From contig WGLU01000006.1 of NCBI GenBank assembly GCA_016125375.1, positions 124,001 through 188,000 of the forward strand: a DNA stretch of 64,000 nt, given 5' to 3'. The position numbers and the translations under genes are program-made. This document shows positions 1 to 8,684 of the stretch, piece by piece; position 1 is the stretch's first letter, and every line of letters starts with the position of its first letter. This DNA is from Pseudomonadota bacterium (GTDB lineage: Bacteria; Pseudomonadota; Alphaproteobacteria; UBA1280; RI-95). Under the pieces are notes generated by a model, which saw nothing but the letters and a program-made list of their open reading frames with translations, was not told the origin of the DNA and ran no database searches.

Positions 1-1
1 G

Positions 2-52
2 CGTCAGCTGACCGACGACATGCGCTTTGCCCTGCGTGATATGGGGTACTGA
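2..52 (+). CDS. 3' end of an upstream gene (partial)
   Basis: The frame from base 2 is open from the window edge and ends at TGA 50-52 with the residues RQLTDDMRFALRDMGY. A strong intrinsic terminator reading rightward begins 17 bases after the stop, which supports a real plus-strand gene ending here. Too little is visible to name it. Confidence 0.45.
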   Translation, partial: RQLTDDMRFALRDMGY

Positions 53-69
53 CCCTCTGTAACGACAAA

Positions 70-100
70 CCCCCTGCTATAAGCAGGGGGTTTTTGTTTT
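70..100 (+). terminator. Rho-independent terminator
   Basis: CCCCCTGC (70-77) pairs with GCAGGGGG (83-90) around a short TATAA loop and is followed by TTTTTGTTTT. The T tract lies on the plus strand, so it ends the gene that stops at base 52. The minus-strand gene ending at 101 may also use the hairpin, but with a poorer T tail. Confidence 0.85.
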
Positions 101-748
101 TCAACCACGTCCCACTTCTAGTGGCGGTACCTCGATATCGTGGAAAACTTCCTTGTCTTTCTGGCGCTGGTGTTCCTGCCAGATGGCGGCTGTAACTGCA
201 GGAGAACGCTCTTCGGTCGAACCGACGAACTTGTAACCTTCGGATACCTTCTGCTGAATGTGACGCGTCACATCGTCCCAGCTGCCGCGGTATTCGGCAC
301 TGGTGACCATTTCGCCTTTATCGTTCATGCGTGCTGTACGGAAGATACCAGCCTCGTTGTGACGTTTTTGATGGTGAGCACCCAATACCTGGTTGCCGCG
401 CACATCAGTGTTGGGGTTTACCTGAAGGGGCTCCCAATCGAAATACGTCACCCCTTGCTGGAACGGGTAATCTACCTGTGGCGGGCTCAGGTGGCGCAGA
501 CCTGCCGGGCCGTTGTTTACAAAGCCCTGCTTTTCTGCCAGTTCCTCAAACTTTTTCACACGTGACGGGTGTACGGCCTGAATGCGCATGGCATCCTGCC
601 TGTCCTGGCCGACATAGCCGTAGGCAATCAGCACCGTATTGTCACGGTGGGGGCCGAACTGGTCAATGTGGGGCCGTCCTTCGCGGCTGGCGTGGGCCGG
701 CAGTTCCGGCTCTATGACGTGGTAAACACCGACAGGTTGGTCAGGCAT
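101..748 (-). CDS. Hypothetical soluble protein
   Basis: This 215-residue protein is not recognised. It has no signal peptide or membrane segment and is rich in His, Gln and charged residues. The N-terminal half mentions no known motif; the C-terminal third looks helical and polar. The ATG at 748 is preceded by an AAGGACGG element about 10 bases upstream. It is the last gene of the leftward block, 46 bases after nth, and may be co-transcribed with it. Product function is unknown. Confidence 0.6.
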   Translation of the reverse strand: MPDQPVGVYHVIEPELPAHASREGRPHIDQFGPHRDNTVLIAYGYVGQDRQDAMRIQAVHPSRVKKFEELAEKQGFVNNGPAGLRHLSPPQVDYPFQQGVTYFDWEPLQVNPNTDVRGNQVLGAHHQKRHNEAGIFRTARMNDKGEMVTSAEYRGSWDDVTRHIQQKVSEGYKFVGSTEERSPAVTAAIWQEHQRQKDKEVFHDIEVPPLEVGRG

Positions 749-794
749 GGTTTTCCCGTCCTTCTAGTTTCTCTGAAAGCTTATGGAGCGGGCG

Positions 795-1442
795 TCAAGT
801 TGTTACCTGACGCGGCTTCTTTTCTTTCCATCCGCACTGATCGTAGATAGGGCAAATATCGCATTTGGGGTTGCGTGCCGTGCATATATAGCGACCGTGA
901 AGAATAAGCCAGTGGTGGGCGTGCCGCAGGAATTCTTTCGGGATTTTCTTCTGCAACTTCAGCTCCACATCCAATGGTGTTTTGCCTTTGGCCATGCCAG
1001 TCCGGTTGCCGACGCGGAACAGGTGGGTATCCACCGCAATGGTCGGCTCGCCAAAGTAAATGTTACGGACAACATTCGCTGTTTTACGGCCGACACCGGG
1101 CAAGGCTTCAAGTGCCTTCTGGTCATTGGGGACGGCACTGCCATGCAGGTCAATCAACTGTTGCGACAGGCCAATCACGTTCCTGGCTTTGGTTTTATAC
1201 AGCCCGATGGTACGGATGAGTTCGCGTACTTTTTCCTCCCCCAGCGCCACCATTTTCTCCGGCGTATCCGCCAATGCAAAGAGCTTGCGGGTTGCCTTGT
1301 TAACGCCGGCATCCGTTGCCTGGGCAGACAGCACAACGGCAACAAGAAGTGTGTAAACATTCACATACTCCAGCTCCCCTTGAGGCTCTGGGTTCAGACG
1401 GTGGAAAATCTCGAAGACAGTGCGGATATCGTGGGCGTTCAT
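795..1442 (-). CDS. nth: Endonuclease III (DNA glycosylase/AP lyase)
   Basis: Removes oxidised pyrimidines from DNA and cuts the abasic site by beta-elimination in base excision repair. The 215-residue length is normal. The helix-hairpin-helix LPGVGRKT ends in the catalytic Lys (residue 120 counted from the ATG) and is followed by the catalytic Asp in VDTHLFR (138), the same spacing as E. coli K120/D138. The C-terminal C-x6-C-x2-C-x5-C ligates the [4Fe-4S] cluster. A GTG at 1445 directly precedes the chosen ATG and is an equally possible start. The gene starts about 10 bases after the upstream membrane-protein stop, so it probably shares that transcript. Confidence 0.95.
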   Translation of the reverse strand: MNAHDIRTVFEIFHRLNPEPQGELEYVNVYTLLVAVVLSAQATDAGVNKATRKLFALADTPEKMVALGEEKVRELIRTIGLYKTKARNVIGLSQQLIDLHGSAVPNDQKALEALPGVGRKTANVVRNIYFGEPTIAVDTHLFRVGNRTGMAKGKTPLDVELKLQKKIPKEFLRHAHHWLILHGRYICTARNPKCDICPIYDQCGWKEKKPRQVTT

Positions 1443-1452
1443 CACGAACCGG

Positions 1453-2046
1453 TTAGAGCAGCTGAACGAGCTGCAAGCCCTTGTACATCAGCCACAAGCC
1501 GCCAAAAGCCATGGCAAGCTCCGCACCCAGCCATACAGGGCCCATGGCCTGTGCCAGCGGATTGGTGACGGTCTTGATGAGCCATTCAGCGGCAGGGACG
1601 GCAAACCATAGTACGCCAAGACCTGCCAGCAGGAACCAGTGCTCGGCCAGCGGCAAACCAAAGTAGGCGCCCATACCAACGCACAGCACAAACATACCGC
1701 CAACGTCCAGCGGCAGGCGCAGGTAGGCAGGGACAGGTAGGCGCAAGGCCATCAGCAGGAAGGAAAGGGACAGGAGGCCGCCACCAACAGCCGCCAGCGG
1801 GCGGTAGGCTTCCATATGGGCGGCGCCGTAAGTGACGGCAAATCCGGCTAGTGCCAGCATTGTACCCAACGCGAGCACGAAAGCACCTGCAACGGTCTGT
1901 TGTAAAATGGCACCGGTCTTTGCAGGTTCAGGTACTTTATCCACCACTTGCAGGAACACAGGCGGTTCCGGCTCGCCGCCATGACGGTGGGCGGTATCAT
2001 CCCCGTCCTTATTCATCACGGCAGCTGGGTAGATGTGGACACTCAT
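1453..2046 (-). CDS. Multi-pass inner-membrane protein of unknown function
   Basis: This 197-residue protein has a polar N-terminal 45 residues (Asp, Glu, Pro-rich) followed by about five hydrophobic segments spanning residues 47-195, so it is an integral inner-membrane protein. I do not recognise a family. Its ATG overlaps the TGA of the UDP-glucuronate epimerase gene (ATGA, 2043-2046), which implies translational coupling and a place in the polysaccharide operon. It could be an accessory membrane component of sugar-nucleotide or polysaccharide handling, but this is inferred from position only. Confidence 0.65.
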   Translation of the reverse strand: MSVHIYPAAVMNKDGDDTAHRHGGEPEPPVFLQVVDKVPEPAKTGAILQQTVAGAFVLALGTMLALAGFAVTYGAAHMEAYRPLAAVGGGLLSLSFLLMALRLPVPAYLRLPLDVGGMFVLCVGMGAYFGLPLAEHWFLLAGLGVLWFAVPAAEWLIKTVTNPLAQAMGPVWLGAELAMAFGGLWLMYKGLQLVQLL

Positions 2047-3092
2047 GCGGCAGAGGCTTCTTTCAGTTCTTTACGCAGTGCTGCGGCAGTTGCCTGAGAG
2101 TCGGCAATTTTGCCCAGCGTATTGTGGTACTCAGTGTACCATGTCGCGAACTTTTTCAGACCGTCTTTTAATGGTGTGTCAGGCGCAAAGCCCACGGCAG
2201 CACGGATTTTGCTCGTGTCTGCGTAGGTTTTCAGCACTTCCGTCGGGGGCAGGGGCTGCATGTCCAGAATCGCCTTTTTGCCCAGCGCTTCTTCCATTGC
2301 CGTAATGTAATCCAGCAGCTTGACCGGATTGTGGTTGCCGAGGTTGTACACGTCGTGCGGCGGTGTGGTTTGCGGCTGGTGCGTCATCAGGCGCACTACG
2401 CCTTCAACAATGTCATCAATGTACGTAAAGTCGCGCCAGAGGTTCCCGTGGTTGAACACCTTGATGGGGGTGCCATCCAGAATGGCCTTGGCAAACAGCA
2501 TCGGGCTCATGTCGGGGCGGCCCCACGGGCCGTACACGGTAAAGAACCGCATGCCTGTGGACTTAAGGCCGTACAGGTGAGCGTAGCTTTGGGCCATCAG
2601 CTCGTTGCTGCGTTTGGTTGCGGCATACAGGCTTTGTGGCTGAGTGACGGGGTCCTCTTCCGAGAAAGGCACCTTCTCGTTCCCGCCGTAAACGGAGGAG
2701 GAGGATGCATACGCCAGATGCTCAATCGGCTTTTCCGCATGGCGGCAGGCTTCGAGAATATTCAGGAAACCGACCAGATTGGCTTGGGAGTAGGTGTGCG
2801 GGTGGCTGACCGAGTAACGGACACCGGCCTGTGCGGCCAGATGCACCACATAGTCAGGCTTGTGGGTGGCAAACGTGCGGGTCAGGGCATCCATGTCGGT
2901 CACGTCGGCCATTTCAAAGCGGTAGTTGGGTTGACCCAGCAGCAACGGCTCAAGGCGGGCGGCCTTCAGGGCAGGGCTGTAGTAGTCGTTGATACTGTCA
3001 ATGCCAACCACACGATAGCCGTCTTTCAGCAACCGGGTGCTGACAGCGGCACCAATAAAGCCCGCTGCGCCTGTAACCAGAACCGTCTTCAT
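2043..3092 (-). CDS. UDP-glucuronate 4-epimerase (NAD-dependent)
   Basis: Predicted to interconvert UDP-glucuronate and UDP-galacturonate for surface polysaccharide. This 349-residue extended SDR has the Rossmann motif GAAGFIG at residues 8-14, the SSS stretch at 130-132 and the YAATK catalytic Tyr156/Lys160 pair. The N-terminal IDSINDYYSP and the length fit the UDP-glucuronate epimerase branch better than GalE. The gene directly follows ugd (UDP-glucose to UDP-glucuronate), which supplies the substrate. The ATG at 3092 overlaps the ugd stop region and the stop overlaps the next gene, so all three are coupled. GalE-type activity on neutral sugars is the main alternative. Confidence 0.85.
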   Translation of the reverse strand: MKTVLVTGAAGFIGAAVSTRLLKDGYRVVGIDSINDYYSPALKAARLEPLLLGQPNYRFEMADVTDMDALTRTFATHKPDYVVHLAAQAGVRYSVSHPHTYSQANLVGFLNILEACRHAEKPIEHLAYASSSSVYGGNEKVPFSEEDPVTQPQSLYAATKRSNELMAQSYAHLYGLKSTGMRFFTVYGPWGRPDMSPMLFAKAILDGTPIKVFNHGNLWRDFTYIDDIVEGVVRLMTHQPQTTPPHDVYNLGNHNPVKLLDYITAMEEALGKKAILDMQPLPPTEVLKTYADTSKIRAAVGFAPDTPLKDGLKKFATWYTEYHNTLGKIADSQATAAALRKELKEASAA

Positions 3093-4420
3093 GCAGTTTT
3101 CTCCTTTTTCATGACGGGTTTGCCAATCGGCACATAGGTCAGGCCCGCGGCGACAACTTCGTCGGCTTTCAGCATGTTACGCAGGTCAACTACAACATCG
3201 CCTTTGAGGTGGCTGCGCAGGGTTTTGCCTGTCAGCTCGCCAAATTGCGGCCATTCGGTCACGACCACAGCGGCGTCGGCACCTGTCAGGGTTTCCGAGG
3301 CGTTCTGGCAGAAGGTGATGCCACTCATCAGCTTGCCAGCCTCGTGCATGGCAGCGGGGTCGTAGGCTTTGATAAGGGCGCCGGCTTTTTGCAGCTCGGG
3401 CACAATGGCCAGCGACGGTGCCTCGCGCATGTCATCTGTATTGGCTTTGAAAGCCAGCCCCAGCAGAGCAATGGTTTTGCCCTTTACGGTGCCGCCACAG
3501 GCATTAATCACTTTTTTCGCCATATTTGTTTTACGCACGGTGTTGGAGGTAATCACGCTCTCCACAATCGTCAACGGGCGCTGGTAGTCCTGTGCCGTTT
3601 GGGCAATGGCCAGTGTGTCTTTCGGGAAACACGACCCGCCGTAACCGGGACCTGCGTTCAAAAAGCCCTCGCCGATACGCTTGTCCATGCCCATGCCTTT
3701 GGCGACCATTTTCACGTCGGCGCCTACGGCCTCGCACAGGTCGGCCATTTCGTTGATAAAGCCGATTTTAACGGCCAGAAATGCGTTGGACGCGTACTTG
3801 ATGAGCTCGGCTGTTTTGACGGCTGTCAGCAGCAGGGGGAAACCCTTGTCCGACAGCGGTTTGTACAGACGCTCCATGACCTTGCCAGCCTTATCGGAGC
3901 TGACACCCAGCACAATGCGGTCCGGGTTCATAAAGTCGCCGATGGCGTTACCTTCGCGCAGGAACTCGGGGTTGGAAACCACGTCAAAATCCGCTTTCGG
4001 GTTGGTGGTGCGGATGATGTCGGCCACCTTGTCGCCTGTGCCTACCGGCACGGTGGATTTGTCCACCACCACGGTGTATTTGGTCATCCCGGCGGCTACT
4101 TCGGCAGCTGCGGCAAACACGTATTGCAGGTCGGCGCGGCCATCGGCTGCGGGCGGTGTGCCCACGCAGATGAACACTACATCGGCAGTGCCTACAGCAG
4201 CTTTAAGGTCGGTAGTAAAATGCAGGCGGCCGGCTTTGACGTGCTTCCATACCAGCTCTTCCAGTCCCGGCTCATAAATCGGGATGATGCCCTTTTCGGC
4301 CAGTGCGGTAATTTTTTCGGGGTTGTTATCCACGCAGGTCACGTTAAAGCCCAGCTCGGCAAAACAGGTGCCGGAAACCAGCCCTACATAGCCTGTTCCA
4401 ATCATCACAACGTTCATCAT
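3089..4420 (-). CDS. ugd: UDP-glucose 6-dehydrogenase
   Basis: Oxidises UDP-glucose twice to UDP-glucuronate using NAD+. The 443-residue product has the N-terminal GTGYVG nucleotide-binding loop (residues 8-13), the central catalytic Lys208 (ELIKYASNAF) and catalytic Cys264 (GYGGSCFPKD). I chose ATG 4420 because it overlaps the stop of the upstream GNAT gene (ATGA) and places the Rossmann strand at the N terminus. A longer in-frame reading to 4486 would add 22 residues with no family match. It sits between galU, which makes its substrate, and the UDP-glucuronate epimerase, giving a three-step route from glucose-1-phosphate to UDP-galacturonate. Confidence 0.95.
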   Translation of the reverse strand: MMNVVMIGTGYVGLVSGTCFAELGFNVTCVDNNPEKITALAEKGIIPIYEPGLEELVWKHVKAGRLHFTTDLKAAVGTADVVFICVGTPPAADGRADLQYVFAAAAEVAAGMTKYTVVVDKSTVPVGTGDKVADIIRTTNPKADFDVVSNPEFLREGNAIGDFMNPDRIVLGVSSDKAGKVMERLYKPLSDKGFPLLLTAVKTAELIKYASNAFLAVKIGFINEMADLCEAVGADVKMVAKGMGMDKRIGEGFLNAGPGYGGSCFPKDTLAIAQTAQDYQRPLTIVESVITSNTVRKTNMAKKVINACGGTVKGKTIALLGLAFKANTDDMREAPSLAIVPELQKAGALIKAYDPAAMHEAGKLMSGITFCQNASETLTGADAAVVVTEWPQFGELTGKTLRSHLKGDVVVDLRNMLKADEVVAAGLTYVPIGKPVMKKEKTA

Positions 4421-4899
4421 AGCGCCATCTCTTTCTGTTGCCGGTCGGCTGCGTGTATATCGATTTCTTTTAGCATGAGTTTCCAATCGTTGTCATGGGC
4501 GGCAACGGTCTTGAAACCCAGTTCCTGATAAAAACGGTTCTTTTCCGTCGAGAGGAGCACAACACCCGATTGTTGACCTCGCCGGACGCGGTTAGTGGCT
4601 TCGTTCAGGCAATGGGTGGCCATTGTACGGCCCAATCCCTGATGGCGGTGCGCGGGGTGGATGCAAACCCAGCTCAAGGCGTAGGTATTGTCACGGAACC
4701 ACGATGTCAGTACGGCACCCAGACCAATCAGATGGCCGTCCTGCCGCATGCCGAAGACGGCATTGGGATAGGCAGACGTGTTGTTCAGGCTTTGGCCCAG
4801 CTCTTTACGCGCCTGCTCTTCCCATTCCAGACCAAAACAAAGGCCGGCAAGGGCAACGGCCTCGTCCAGATCAGGAGCGGAAAGCTTCTCTACGCACAT
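4417..4899 (-). CDS. GNAT-family N-acetyltransferase
   Basis: This 160-residue protein has the GNAT fold signature: motif A reads V-C-I-H-P-A-H-R-H-Q-G-L-G-R (about residues 78-91), the acetyl-CoA pyrophosphate-binding Q/RxxGxG/A loop, followed by a C-terminal FYQELGF motif B. The substrate cannot be read from the sequence. Its start overlaps the 3' end of galU by 10 bases and its stop overlaps the ugd start, so it is embedded in the sugar-nucleotide operon. It may acetylate an amino sugar or simply be a passenger. Confidence 0.85.
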   Translation of the reverse strand: MCVEKLSAPDLDEAVALAGLCFGLEWEEQARKELGQSLNNTSAYPNAVFGMRQDGHLIGLGAVLTSWFRDNTYALSWVCIHPAHRHQGLGRTMATHCLNEATNRVRRGQQSGVVLLSTEKNRFYQELGFKTVAAHDNDWKLMLKEIDIHAADRQQKEMAL

Positions 4900-5804
4900 T
4901 TTTTCTCGCCCTTTTGGGCGGATTCCAACAGCGCCTCCAAAGCAGGCATCAATTGGGTGCGCAGGTCGTCACGGCGCAGTGCCATGGCCATGTTGGCAAT
5001 CACCAGTCCGGCCTTGTCGCCGCAGTCAAAACGCTCGCCATGCAGGCGCCAGGCGTAGAAGTCTTCCTCGTGCATCAGCTCGACCATGGCGTCGGTGAGC
5101 TGGATTTCGCCGCCGGCACCGGCCTTTTTCTCGTCCAGAAAATCAAAGATGCGGGGCGACAGTACGTAGCGGCCCACGTTGGCCAGTGTGGATGGCGCAT
5201 CCTTGGGGTCCGGCTTTTCAACAAAGTTTTTGGCTTTTACAGCCTGTCCTGTGGCGTCACCGGCGGGCTCTAAAATACCGTAGCGGCGGGTATGCTCGCG
5301 CGGGACATCGGTTACCAGTGTCACGGAAGTACCGGTTTCCTCGTACAGGGCAATCATGTCCTTCAGCGCATTGCCTTTGTGGCTGACGATAATGTCATCC
5401 GGCAGCAGCACGGCAAACGGCTCGTTGCCCACAAAACCCTTGGCACACCAGACGGCATGGCCAAGGCCCAGCGGTGCACGCTGGCGGGTATAAAATACGC
5501 TGCCTTCTGGGGGCAGGCTCTCGCGCAGGATTTTCAGCTCGGCCATTTTGCCGCGCTCTTCCAGCGCACGCTCGAGCTCGGCGGCGCGGTCAAAGTGGTT
5601 TTCAATCGCGCTCTTGCCGTGACCGGTCACAAAAATAAACTCTTCAATACCGGCGGCCATGGCTTCCTCTACCGCGTACTGGATGATGGGCTTGTCCACC
5701 ACGGTGAGCATTTCCTTGGGCATGGCTTTGGTTGCAGGCAGCACACGGGTACCCATGCCGGCCACGGGGAAGACGGCCTTGCGGACTTTACGGGGCATGC
5801 TCAT
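4890..5804 (-). CDS. galU: UTP-glucose-1-phosphate uridylyltransferase
   Basis: Makes UDP-glucose from UTP and glucose-1-phosphate. The 304-residue product has the nucleotidyltransferase signature GMGTR at residues 16-20, then PATKAMPKEML and the VDKPIIQYAVEEA segment typical of bacterial GalU. ATG 5804 is chosen because AAAGGAG lies 5 bases upstream; a TTG five codons earlier overlaps that ribosome-binding site. Its product feeds ugd two genes downstream. The C terminus has a CxxKxG-like stretch (FDCGDKAG) conserved in GalU. Confidence 0.95.
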   Translation of the reverse strand: MSMPRKVRKAVFPVAGMGTRVLPATKAMPKEMLTVVDKPIIQYAVEEAMAAGIEEFIFVTGHGKSAIENHFDRAAELERALEERGKMAELKILRESLPPEGSVFYTRQRAPLGLGHAVWCAKGFVGNEPFAVLLPDDIIVSHKGNALKDMIALYEETGTSVTLVTDVPREHTRRYGILEPAGDATGQAVKAKNFVEKPDPKDAPSTLANVGRYVLSPRIFDFLDEKKAGAGGEIQLTDAMVELMHEEDFYAWRLHGERFDCGDKAGLVIANMAMALRRDDLRTQLMPALEALLESAQKGEKKCA

Positions 5805-5815
5805 GGTAACTCCTT

Positions 5816-7699
5816 TCAAACCGCTTTTTTCTGTTGCGGCTGTTGGGTGGCGTACGGGCTGTTGGCGGCAGGGGTGTACTCGGGCACCAGTGCGCGCAGC
5901 GCGGCCACGGCTGCTGCCGCATCCTCGGCAGCGCAGGCAGATTTAATCATCGCAAGGTGGTTTTTCAACTCGGTTTTACCCATGCTGCGGGCGGCACCGA
6001 GGAAAATTCCCTCGCGGTGGGTCTTTTTGAGGTTCTCCTCGTCATGGAGCAGTTCCTCGAACAGTTTTTCACCCGGGCGCAGGCCAACTTCGACAATCTC
6101 GATATCCACTTCGGGGATGAGGCCGCTCAGGCGCACCATTTCGCACGCCATATCGTAGATGTTGACGGGCTTGCCCATATCGAGAACAAAAATCTCGCCC
6201 CCTTCGCCCATGGTACCGGCCTGAATGGTCAGCTGTACCGCTTCCGGGATGGTCATAAAGTAGCGGGTCATGCGCTTGTCGGTCACGGTTACCGGACCGC
6301 CGGCGGCAATCTGCGACTGGAACAGCGGCACGACCGAGCCTTTGCTACCCAGCACGTTGCCAAAGCGGACGGTGATATAACGGGTCGGGCCCTCGTGGTT
6401 CTGGCAATAGATTTCGGCCGCGCGCTTGGTTGCCCCCATCACGTTGGTGGGGTTGACGGCCTTGTCGGTACTGATGATGACCATGGTGCCAACCTTGTGT
6501 TTGGCGGCCGTGTCGGCCACGGTCAGGGTACCGAACAGGTTGTTGACGATGCCGTTCAGCGGGTTGGATTCCACCATCGGCACGTGTTTGTACGCGGCAG
6601 CGTGGAAGACGACCTCTGGCGCGAAACGGCTGAATACATTGTCCATGTCGTCCTTGTTGCGGACATCTGCCAGAATGCTGTGACGCTCTGTCTGCGGCGC
6701 AAGACGGGTCATTTCCATGTCGACTTCGTACAGGGCGAACTCGCTGTTTTCGACCATGACCAACTGGCTGCACCCGAGGGCGGTAATCTGGCGGCACAGT
6801 TCGCTGCCGATGGAGCCACCGGCGCCGGTCACCAGCACGCGTTTGCCTTCCAGCATGGCTTTGATGGCGGTCATGTCCAGTTTGACAGGCGGCCGGCCGA
6901 GCAGGTCTTCAATCACCACAGGGCGCAGGTTGGTGGCGCTTTCGCCCTCGGCGAGGTCGGTCACATCCGGCAGGCGCTTGATGGAGAGTTTACGCTTACG
7001 CGCGGTGGCGATCAGGCTTTCAATGCGCAGGTGTTCCTGACGGGTCAGCACGACCATATCCACCTCAACCCCCTTGGCAGCCAGACTGTCCAGCGCGTGG
7101 TCGAGGTTCACAATCGGGCCCAGAACAGGCACGCCGTGCAGGTAACGGCCCTGTTTGTCCTTTTCGTCATCCAGTACGCCCTGGACGTAGAACACCTTGG
7201 GCGACATGCGGTTGGTTTCACGCAGGAAGGCATCGGCGGCCTCGTTGGCGCCAATCAGCAGGGCGTTGATACGGGTCTTGCCGAAGCGCGGCGCGGTGGA
7301 AGCGCTCAACATTTCGCGCACATAGCGGTATGTAAAACGCGTACCGGCAAGGCCAGCCACCTGCAGGAACCACACAATGCCGAACACCATGCGGGGGAAG
7401 TTCTCCAGCCGCGTGGTCATGGTCAAAACCGTCAGGCACACCAGAACGATGACGGTTACAGCCTGTAGAATGCGTACCATCTCGCTTTCGGATGTGTAGC
7501 GCCAGATGCCGCGGTAAAGGCCGAAAATCTTGATAACAATGACGCTGAGCAGTGCATAGGGCAGCGCGTATTTGAGGTTGTGCACCATCACCTCGGGCAC
7601 CTGACCGGCAAAACGCAGGAAAAGAGCAGCGGCAAACGCAACTGCCGACACCAGCAAATCATGGGTTACAATAATGGCCAGTTTTGTCTTTAAGCCCAT
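5816..7699 (-). CDS. WbpM/FlaA1-like membrane UDP-GlcNAc 4,6-dehydratase
   Basis: This 627-residue protein has about four N-terminal transmembrane segments (to about residue 110), a first Rossmann-like CoA-binding domain and a C-terminal SDR dehydratase domain with GAGGSIGSEL. The catalytic region reads STDKAVNPTNVMGATK, with Met instead of Tyr in YxxxK, as in the large membrane WbpM/CapD group. Such enzymes turn UDP-GlcNAc into the 4-keto-6-deoxy sugar that leads to UDP-QuiNAc or UDP-FucNAc. ATG 7699 is chosen because earlier starts lie inside the upstream gene and add a Cys-rich stretch. It follows WbpL- and WbpV-like genes in the same order as in Pseudomonas O-antigen loci. Confidence 0.9.
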   Translation of the reverse strand: MGLKTKLAIIVTHDLLVSAVAFAAALFLRFAGQVPEVMVHNLKYALPYALLSVIVIKIFGLYRGIWRYTSESEMVRILQAVTVIVLVCLTVLTMTTRLENFPRMVFGIVWFLQVAGLAGTRFTYRYVREMLSASTAPRFGKTRINALLIGANEAADAFLRETNRMSPKVFYVQGVLDDEKDKQGRYLHGVPVLGPIVNLDHALDSLAAKGVEVDMVVLTRQEHLRIESLIATARKRKLSIKRLPDVTDLAEGESATNLRPVVIEDLLGRPPVKLDMTAIKAMLEGKRVLVTGAGGSIGSELCRQITALGCSQLVMVENSEFALYEVDMEMTRLAPQTERHSILADVRNKDDMDNVFSRFAPEVVFHAAAYKHVPMVESNPLNGIVNNLFGTLTVADTAAKHKVGTMVIISTDKAVNPTNVMGATKRAAEIYCQNHEGPTRYITVRFGNVLGSKGSVVPLFQSQIAAGGPVTVTDKRMTRYFMTIPEAVQLTIQAGTMGEGGEIFVLDMGKPVNIYDMACEMVRLSGLIPEVDIEIVEVGLRPGEKLFEELLHDEENLKKTHREGIFLGAARSMGKTELKNHLAMIKSACAAEDAAAAVAALRALVPEYTPAANSPYATQQPQQKKAV

Positions 7700-7706
7700 C
7701 CCGAGG

Positions 7707-8684
7707 CTACTTTCCTTCCAGGTACACAATACGCCGCGCAGCATACAACAGCGGCAACAGGCCAGCAAGCACTGTAAGCCCTGTAGACTGGGTAATATAC
7801 CCGCCGACGGCAACGCCTAGAAGGGTTGTATACAACAAAATTGCGCGCCAGAGAACCTGATTATGACGCATCCCCATCAAATGGGCGCGTTGGTACCAGT
7901 GTTCCCGGTGGGCAACCCACGGGAGTTTGCCTTGGAAGAGGCGTTTGAACAGCGTGTAGGTGGCATCTGCCACAAACAGCATGGGCACGGTAATCAGGCT
8001 GCAAAACAGCGGCAGGGACGGGGCGTTTGCCAGTGTGGCCAGCAACAGTGCGGCACCGTAAAAGCCAAGGAACGTGCTGCCCACGTCGCCCATAAAGATT
8101 TTAGCCGGCGGCCAGTTGGTCCGCAAAAAGCCCATACATGCCCCGATGTAGACCAGTGCCAGCGGTGCCAGCACCGGGGAGAGAATCACCACCCCCAGAC
8201 CGATGAAGATGGCCTGTACGGTGGCAAGGCCATCCAGCCCGTCCATAAAGTTGTACAGGTTGACGAACCACGTCCATGCCAGCAGCAGGAACACTTTTTC
8301 TGCCCAGACGGGCACAAAATCCGGCGTTATTTTGGGTAAAAAGACCAATGCCGTGCCGATGCAGACCAGTTGAATCAGCAGGCGCAGGCGGGCGGGCAGG
8401 TTGTGGCGGTCGTCCAGATAACCCAGCGCCGCAATCACCAGACCCAGCCCGAGTGAAACCAGCAGGAACGTCTGCTGCGGAAAGGTACCCAGCCCATGCA
8501 GTGCCGCACTGACCAGCAATACCGTGAGCACAATCCCGATACCGCCCCCGCGGGGCGTGGGTGTTGTGTGGCTGCTGCGCTCGTTGGCAACGTCCATCAG
8601 GCTTTTTTCCTTAGCCATGCGGACGATCTTAGGGGCCAACCAGCCGCTGAAGAACGTGGCGCAGATGACACTCAGAGCTTCCAT
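7707..8684 (-). CDS. WecA/WbpL-family undecaprenyl-phosphate glycosylphosphotransferase
   Basis: Loads the first sugar-1-phosphate onto undecaprenyl phosphate at the inner-membrane cytosolic face, starting glycan assembly. The 325-residue protein is polytopic with about ten hydrophobic segments. Family motifs are TPRGGG near residue 45, NFMDGLDGL near 145, and FMGDVGSTFLG near 195, the conserved Asp-rich cytosolic loops of the MraY/WecA superfamily. The short length and the neighbours favour WbpL (FucNAc-1-P or QuiNAc-1-P transfer) over WecA. Its ATG shares a base with the epimerase stop (TGATG). Confidence 0.9.
   Translation of the reverse strand: MEALSVICATFFSGWLAPKIVRMAKEKSLMDVANERSSHTTPTPRGGGIGIVLTVLLVSAALHGLGTFPQQTFLLVSLGLGLVIAALGYLDDRHNLPARLRLLIQLVCIGTALVFLPKITPDFVPVWAEKVFLLLAWTWFVNLYNFMDGLDGLATVQAIFIGLGVVILSPVLAPLALVYIGACMGFLRTNWPPAKIFMGDVGSTFLGFYGAALLLATLANAPSLPLFCSLITVPMLFVADATYTLFKRLFQGKLPWVAHREHWYQRAHLMGMRHNQVLWRAILLYTTLLGVAVGGYITQSTGLTVLAGLLPLLYAARRIVYLEGK

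Noticed and set aside
3209-4528. Long open frame of 439 codons on the plus strand opposite ugd
   Set aside because: It lies fully antisense to a well-conserved gene, is rich in Gly, His, Phe, Arg and Cys as expected for the complement of GC-rich coding DNA, and has no motif.
5834-7468. Open frame of 544 codons opposite the WbpM-like gene
   Set aside because: Antisense to a clear gene; its composition (many His, Gln, Asp, Val) reflects the complementary codon pattern.
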